DNA of 64,000 nucleotides, from the NCBI RefSeq assembly GCF_965118635.1, contig NZ_CBCPHV010000009.1, positions 28,197 to 92,196 of the forward strand. The letters are read 5' to 3'. This document shows, in pieces, positions 60,427 through 64,000 of this stretch (its first letter is position 1; each line of letters opens with the position of its first letter). Source of the DNA: Empedobacter brevis_A (GTDB taxonomy: Bacteria; Bacteroidota; Bacteroidia; Flavobacteriales; Weeksellaceae). The position numbers and the translations under genes are program-made. The notes beneath the pieces are model-generated. The model was not told the DNA's origin, made no database searches, and was given only the letters and a program-made list of their open reading frames with translations.

Positions 60427-62175
60427 ATGTTAAATATTCTTCCAGATATAAAAATTTTTATACAAATACTTAATGCAATTGGTCCATTAAAAACACGACT
60501 TAAAAAATCCTTAGCATTCATTGCATTATCATCTATTACTCAAGGATTCGCCTATACTTGTTTTTTTCCTCTATTTATTTCATTAGGAAAAAAAGATTTC
60601 GAAAATGCGATGCAATGGGTTCTCATTGCGTTCATATTTGTTATTATCAGTTCTATTCTAAGATGGATTGGTCAAAATTATGATTACAATGGTTATTCAT
60701 CATTAGCTCAGTATGAATTAAGAAAAAAACTTGGAAACAAATTCAGAGAAATTCCATTAGAAGAACTAAATAAAAAACGCTCAGGTCAATGGGGAGCTAT
60801 TATCAGTAATAATGTTGACGAATTAACTCTTTTTATTCTTACCATTGGTTCTGTCCTAATGTATGGAGTTTTAACTCCATTAACTGTTAGTATAACTGCT
60901 TTATTTTTTGATTGGAAAATTGCATTAGTTATGTTAATCATTTTTCCTTCTATCATACCTTTTTACAGATGGAGAAAACCTGCATTTGATAGAGGAATGA
61001 AATATCTAAATGAAGTTCATGCTGAATTAAATTCAGAATCGATAGAATACATACAAGGCTTAGGTATTTTAAAAGCAACGAATGAAGCTGATAAAATTAT
61101 TGAACGACTAAGTAAAACAATTGATAAAGTAGAACAAGTACAAGCTTATGGACATGAAAAAGGAGCTAAGCCAAACTTATTAATTGCTTCTATTCTAGAA
61201 ACAGGAATTTTACTGACATTAGGAATAGGAATTTGTTTAGTACTTTTTGATAATAGCGAAGCTATGATTATGATTGCTATTATGATTATTGTAATTCGTT
61301 TTTCTGAACTAATTTCTAGTTTTGTTCCTATGACAATGTTTTTTAGTCTTATTGAAGATGGAGTAAAAAAAATGAACGAAATGTTTGCTATAAAATCTTT
61401 ACAAGAACCAGAAATAGCAACTATAAGCGATAATAATGATATTACATTTTCTAATGTAAATTTCAATTATAATGGATCTGAGCAATTAGCTCTAAATAAT
61501 ATAAATCTTCATATCCCAGAAAAATCTATTGTTGCTTTTGTTGGTCCTTCTGGATCAGGAAAAACGACTATAACTAGAATGGTTATGCGTTATGCAGATG
61601 TCACACAAGGTAATATAACCATCGGTGGACAAAACATTAAAGAGTATAAAACAAAAGATTTACTGAATAAAATTTCAGTTGTTTTTCAAGAAGTTTACTT
61701 ATTTGATGATACGATCGAAAATAACATAAGAATGGCTAAAACTAATGCCACAAAAGAAGAAATTATAGAAGTTGCTAAAAGAGCTCAATGTCATGATTTT
61801 ATTATGCAATTACCAAAAGGCTATGATACACATTTAGGAGAAATGGGCAATAGTTTATCTGGTGGCGAAAAACAACGTATTTCTATTGCTAGAGCTTTAT
61901 TAAAAGATAGTCCTATTATTATTTTAGATGAACCGACTTCATCATTAGATTCTTTAAGTGAATTGGCTATTCAAAAAGCAATTGATGAATTGGTAAAAGA
62001 AAAAATTGTTTTAGTTATAGCTCATCGTTTATCAACAATTATAGGTGCTGATAAAATTTGTGTGATGGAAAATGGAAAAATCATTGAAGAAGGAAAACAT
62101 CAAGATTTATTAAATAAAAAAGAAAAATATTTCCAACTATGGAATGCTGAAAGTAAATTAGAAGAATTAAAATAA
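60427..62175 (+). CDS. ABC half-transporter B, IrtB/YbtQ-like
   Basis: 582 residues with the same layout as its partner: six-helix membrane domain (LNEVHAELNSESIEYIQGLGILKATNEADKIIERL) and ATPase domain with GPSGSGKTT, NSLSGGEKQRISIARALL, IIILDEPTSSLDS and IAHRLS. Both ATPases of the pair keep the catalytic Glu after Walker B, so neither site looks degenerate. It follows its partner by 13 bases and is the last gene of the island; the flanking repeat begins 15 bases after the stop. Confidence 0.88.
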   Translation: MLNILPDIKIFIQILNAIGPLKTRLKKSLAFIALSSITQGFAYTCFFPLFISLGKKDFENAMQWVLIAFIFVIISSILRWIGQNYDYNGYSSLAQYELRKKLGNKFREIPLEELNKKRSGQWGAIISNNVDELTLFILTIGSVLMYGVLTPLTVSITALFFDWKIALVMLIIFPSIIPFYRWRKPAFDRGMKYLNEVHAELNSESIEYIQGLGILKATNEADKIIERLSKTIDKVEQVQAYGHEKGAKPNLLIASILETGILLTLGIGICLVLFDNSEAMIMIAIMIIVIRFSELISSFVPMTMFFSLIEDGVKKMNEMFAIKSLQEPEIATISDNNDITFSNVNFNYNGSEQLALNNINLHIPEKSIVAFVGPSGSGKTTITRMVMRYADVTQGNITIGGQNIKEYKTKDLLNKISVVFQEVYLFDDTIENNIRMAKTNATKEEIIEVAKRAQCHDFIMQLPKGYDTHLGEMGNSLSGGEKQRISIARALLKDSPIIILDEPTSSLDSLSELAIQKAIDELVKEKIVLVIAHRLSTIIGADKICVMENGKIIEEGKHQDLLNKKEKYFQLWNAESKLEELK

Positions 62176-62189
62176 TCACTTATAATGTA

Positions 62190-62703
62190 TTGAATTTTAA
62201 TATGATATAATTCTGTCGTGTAATTGTCACGTTTTTGTCGGGTTTATTTTTTGCTATTCAATTGTTCAAAAAATAATCTTTACAGAAAATTAAATCAATG
62301 AGAAACAAAATTATTTTTAGCTTTCTTTTAGTTGTTATTTCAATAAATAAGAACTTTGCACAAATTCAAACAAAAACGCTTTATCAAACAATTTTTGTAC
62401 AAGATAGTTTGCTTTTCGAAGTTGGTTTTAATCATTGTGAAATCGATCAATTTCAAAATTTATTAAGTGAAGATTTTAAATTTTATCATGATAAAGATGG
62501 AATTTCTGATAAAGAAAAATTCATTCTCGATTTAAGAAAAGGAATTTGTAATAAGGTTGAAAATCGTCAAGTAAAAAGAACTTTATTAAAAGAAAAGACC
62601 GAAATCTTTCCACTTTATAAAAATGGAATTTTATATGGAATTGTACAAAATGGGGAACATAAGTTTTCTGAACAGCGAGAAAGTCAAGCCGGAATTGCTA
62701 AAT
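62190..62703 (+). repeat. Right copy of the XRE-end / beta-lactamase 5' segment (intact form)
   Basis: Begins with the last seven codons of the XRE gene (TTGAATTTTAATATGATATAA), although no XRE gene precedes it here, and runs through the promoter region into codon ~135 of the beta-lactamase-like gene. It matches 50789-51063 apart from two deletions in that copy. The two copies bracket the siderophore island. Confidence 0.88.
62215..62241 (+). promoter_or_regulatory. Triple GTCR repeat, 11-bp period (right copy)
   Basis: TCTGTCG, ATTGTCA and TTTGTCG with GTC at 62215, 62226 and 62237, lying 60-80 bases before the beta-lactamase-like ATG. It may be the site of the XRE-type regulator that originally preceded this gene (inference). 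Confidence 0.45.
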
Positions 62704-63773
62704 TCAGTAATGTTTGGAAACTCGAAAATGGAAATTGGAAGTTGAGAGAATCATTTAGTTTCGATCATCAACCTTTTTCAGAAGAACAACAAATTGCAAA
62801 AATTTTTGAAAACGATTCTACAATCGAAAATTGGTTGTCCGAAAATAAAATAAAAACGCTTGGGCTTGGAATTATAAGAAACGGAAAACTAAAGCAAGTG
62901 AAAGTTTTTGGAGCGATTTCTAATGGAAATTCTGCGCCTTTCAATACAATTTTTAATGTAGCTTCTCTTACGAAACCAATTACAGCAATGGTTGCATTGA
63001 AATTAGTAAGTCTTGGGAAATGGAATTTAGATGAACCGATTTATACATTTTTTACTGATCCTGATGTTTCAAATGATTCAAGAAATAAACTACTTACAAC
63101 AAGATTAATTCTGAGTCATCAAACAGGTTTTCCAAACTGGCGAAGCGATATAGAAAGTGGTAAATTAGAATTTCTTTTCACGCCAGGAACAAAATATAGT
63201 TATTCAGGCGAAGGTTTTGAGTATTTGAGAAAAGCTTTGGAGAAGAAATTTAAAAAAACACTAGAAAAATTAGCCGAAGAGTTGGTTTTTGTTCCTTTAA
63301 AAATGAATGATACCGATTATGTTTGGACAAAAAATACAGATGAATCGAGATTTGCAATTGGCTACGATGAAAATGGAAATCTTTATGAAGTCATAAAAAA
63401 TGGAAAAGTAAATGCAGCTGATGATTTACATACAACGATAGAAGATTATGGAAAGTTTCTTGTTTATATAATGAATGGAGGAGGGCTTTCAGAGAATGTC
63501 TATCAAGAGATGATTAAAAAACAAGTGAAAACAAAAGAGAATAAATATTTTGGATTAGGGTTTGAATTGTATGATCTAGAAAATGGAGAGATTGCAGTTT
63601 CTCACGGAGGTTCAGATTTAGGATCACAATGTATTACTTTTATATTTCCAAAAACAAAAGATGGAATCCTAATTTTCACGAATTCAACAGTAGGTTATAA
63701 AGTTTTTAATCCTCTTTTAATTCATTATTTAGGTGAGAAAGGAAAAAAACTAATTGAAATCGAAGAAAATTAG
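62298..63773 (+). CDS. Secreted NTF2-like / beta-lactamase-family serine hydrolase
   Basis: 491 residues. Signal peptide ends NFAQ (about residue 22). Residues ~30-155 form an NTF2/DUF4440-like domain (QFQNLLSEDFKFYHDKDGISDKEKFI ... FSNVWKLENGNWKLRESFSFDHQP). Residues ~180-491 are a class C beta-lactamase/esterase-type domain: Ser223-x-x-Lys226 (SLTK), Tyr302-Ser-Gly in place of YxN, and His436-Gly-Gly in place of KTG. These substitutions suit a peptidase or esterase more than an antibiotic lactamase. A broken copy of its 5' end lies at 50.9-51.06 kb. Confidence 0.87.
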   Translation: MRNKIIFSFLLVVISINKNFAQIQTKTLYQTIFVQDSLLFEVGFNHCEIDQFQNLLSEDFKFYHDKDGISDKEKFILDLRKGICNKVENRQVKRTLLKEKTEIFPLYKNGILYGIVQNGEHKFSEQRESQAGIAKFSNVWKLENGNWKLRESFSFDHQPFSEEQQIAKIFENDSTIENWLSENKIKTLGLGIIRNGKLKQVKVFGAISNGNSAPFNTIFNVASLTKPITAMVALKLVSLGKWNLDEPIYTFFTDPDVSNDSRNKLLTTRLILSHQTGFPNWRSDIESGKLEFLFTPGTKYSYSGEGFEYLRKALEKKFKKTLEKLAEELVFVPLKMNDTDYVWTKNTDESRFAIGYDENGNLYEVIKNGKVNAADDLHTTIEDYGKFLVYIMNGGGLSENVYQEMIKKQVKTKENKYFGLGFELYDLENGEIAVSHGGSDLGSQCITFIFPKTKDGILIFTNSTVGYKVFNPLLIHYLGEKGKKLIEIEEN

Positions 63774-64000
63774 GTACTATATAATAATATGGATATTTCT
63801 AAAAACAGATTTAACCAATCAAATATAGCATTGATAAAATACGCAAAACAGATAATAGAGAGATATAAATCCTCTTTTCTTCAGAAAACATCTCCCATTT
63901 TCCCATTATATAAATGTACATTTTCGCTTTAAAAATGCCTATAAAAGGACTTGAATAAAAAAGTTTAAAAAATATTTTGCGTTATACCAGTAAGTTAGGT
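63774..64000. other. Right-edge intergenic sequence
   Basis: 227 bp to the window edge. It holds one weak plus-strand ORF of 47 codons (63789-63932, MDISKNRFNQSNIALIKYAK...) without a recognised family or clear start signal; otherwise nothing is seen. Confidence 0.3.

Noticed and set aside
60427..62175. The IrtAB/YbtPQ-like pair as a drug exporter
   Set aside because: Exporter fold alone would allow this, but position in a siderophore operon with receptor and surface lipoprotein argues for a siderophore role; drug export cannot be fully excluded.
63789..63932. 47-codon ORF near the right edge
   Set aside because: No recognisable family, no start signal and no support beyond an open frame.

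Overview
The window is chromosomal DNA from a low-GC member of the Bacteroidota, most likely a flavobacterium and possibly of the Weeksellaceae (inference). Supporting signs are the very AT-rich sequence, TAnnTTTG -7 promoter elements in place of E. coli -10 boxes, few Shine-Dalgarno sequences, GLPGLI, DUF4252, DUF4374 and DUF937 families, and OmpA-type and SDDD-type lipoproteins. No rRNA, tRNA, CRISPR array or intact insertion sequence was seen.

Positions 1-13 kb are housekeeping: carA (cut by the window edge) and carB; a minus-strand run of tatD-like, tcdA, a TPR-like protein and a TIMP-like surface protein; a DHA2-type efflux pump; cytoplasmic asparaginase; a BON-LysM protein; an OmpA lipoprotein; and a Na+/H+ antiporter. 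Positions 14.3-14.7 kb hold a decayed gene. From 14.8 to 19 kb dnaN, pheT and a META lipoprotein run on the minus strand. From 19 to 29.4 kb come a GNAT plus beta-carbonic anhydrase pair, an AsmA-like giant, an SDR, an ECF sigma / anti-sigma / DUF4252 operon, gdhA, DUF937 and an SRPBCC-GyrI protein. uvrA follows. Then comes a trehalose module (AraC regulator, MFS importer, cytoplasmic trehalase), then an outer-membrane barrel, dps and kup.

Positions 39.7-46.1 kb carry a MarR-fadN-fadA-fadE fatty-acid oxidation operon. Its promoter region has a perfect 9-2-9 palindrome, and a four-helix-bundle (S23/IVP-type) gene framed by short repeats sits between fadN and fadA. After it come a 31-residue membrane peptide gene and a sirtuin with no cysteine.

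Positions 47.3-51.1 kb are an AT-rich, decaying accessory strip: an antitoxin remnant, a GLPGLI gene with one in-frame stop, an intact GLPGLI paralogue, an XRE regulator, and a twice-deleted copy of the 5' end of the beta-lactamase-like gene found intact at 62.3 kb.

Between the two copies of that 5' segment lies an ~11 kb block (51.06-62.19 kb) that reads as a self-contained siderophore-piracy island: AraC regulator, binding protein / ATPase / FecCD permease (minus), TonB receptor, DUF4374 surface lipoprotein, and a pair of IrtAB/YbtPQ-like ABC half-transporters (plus). The divergent control region holds a perfect 18-bp direct repeat with a 21-bp period next to a -7 box, a likely operator for the island's AraC protein. 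This island and its flanking duplication are the most interesting content of the window.
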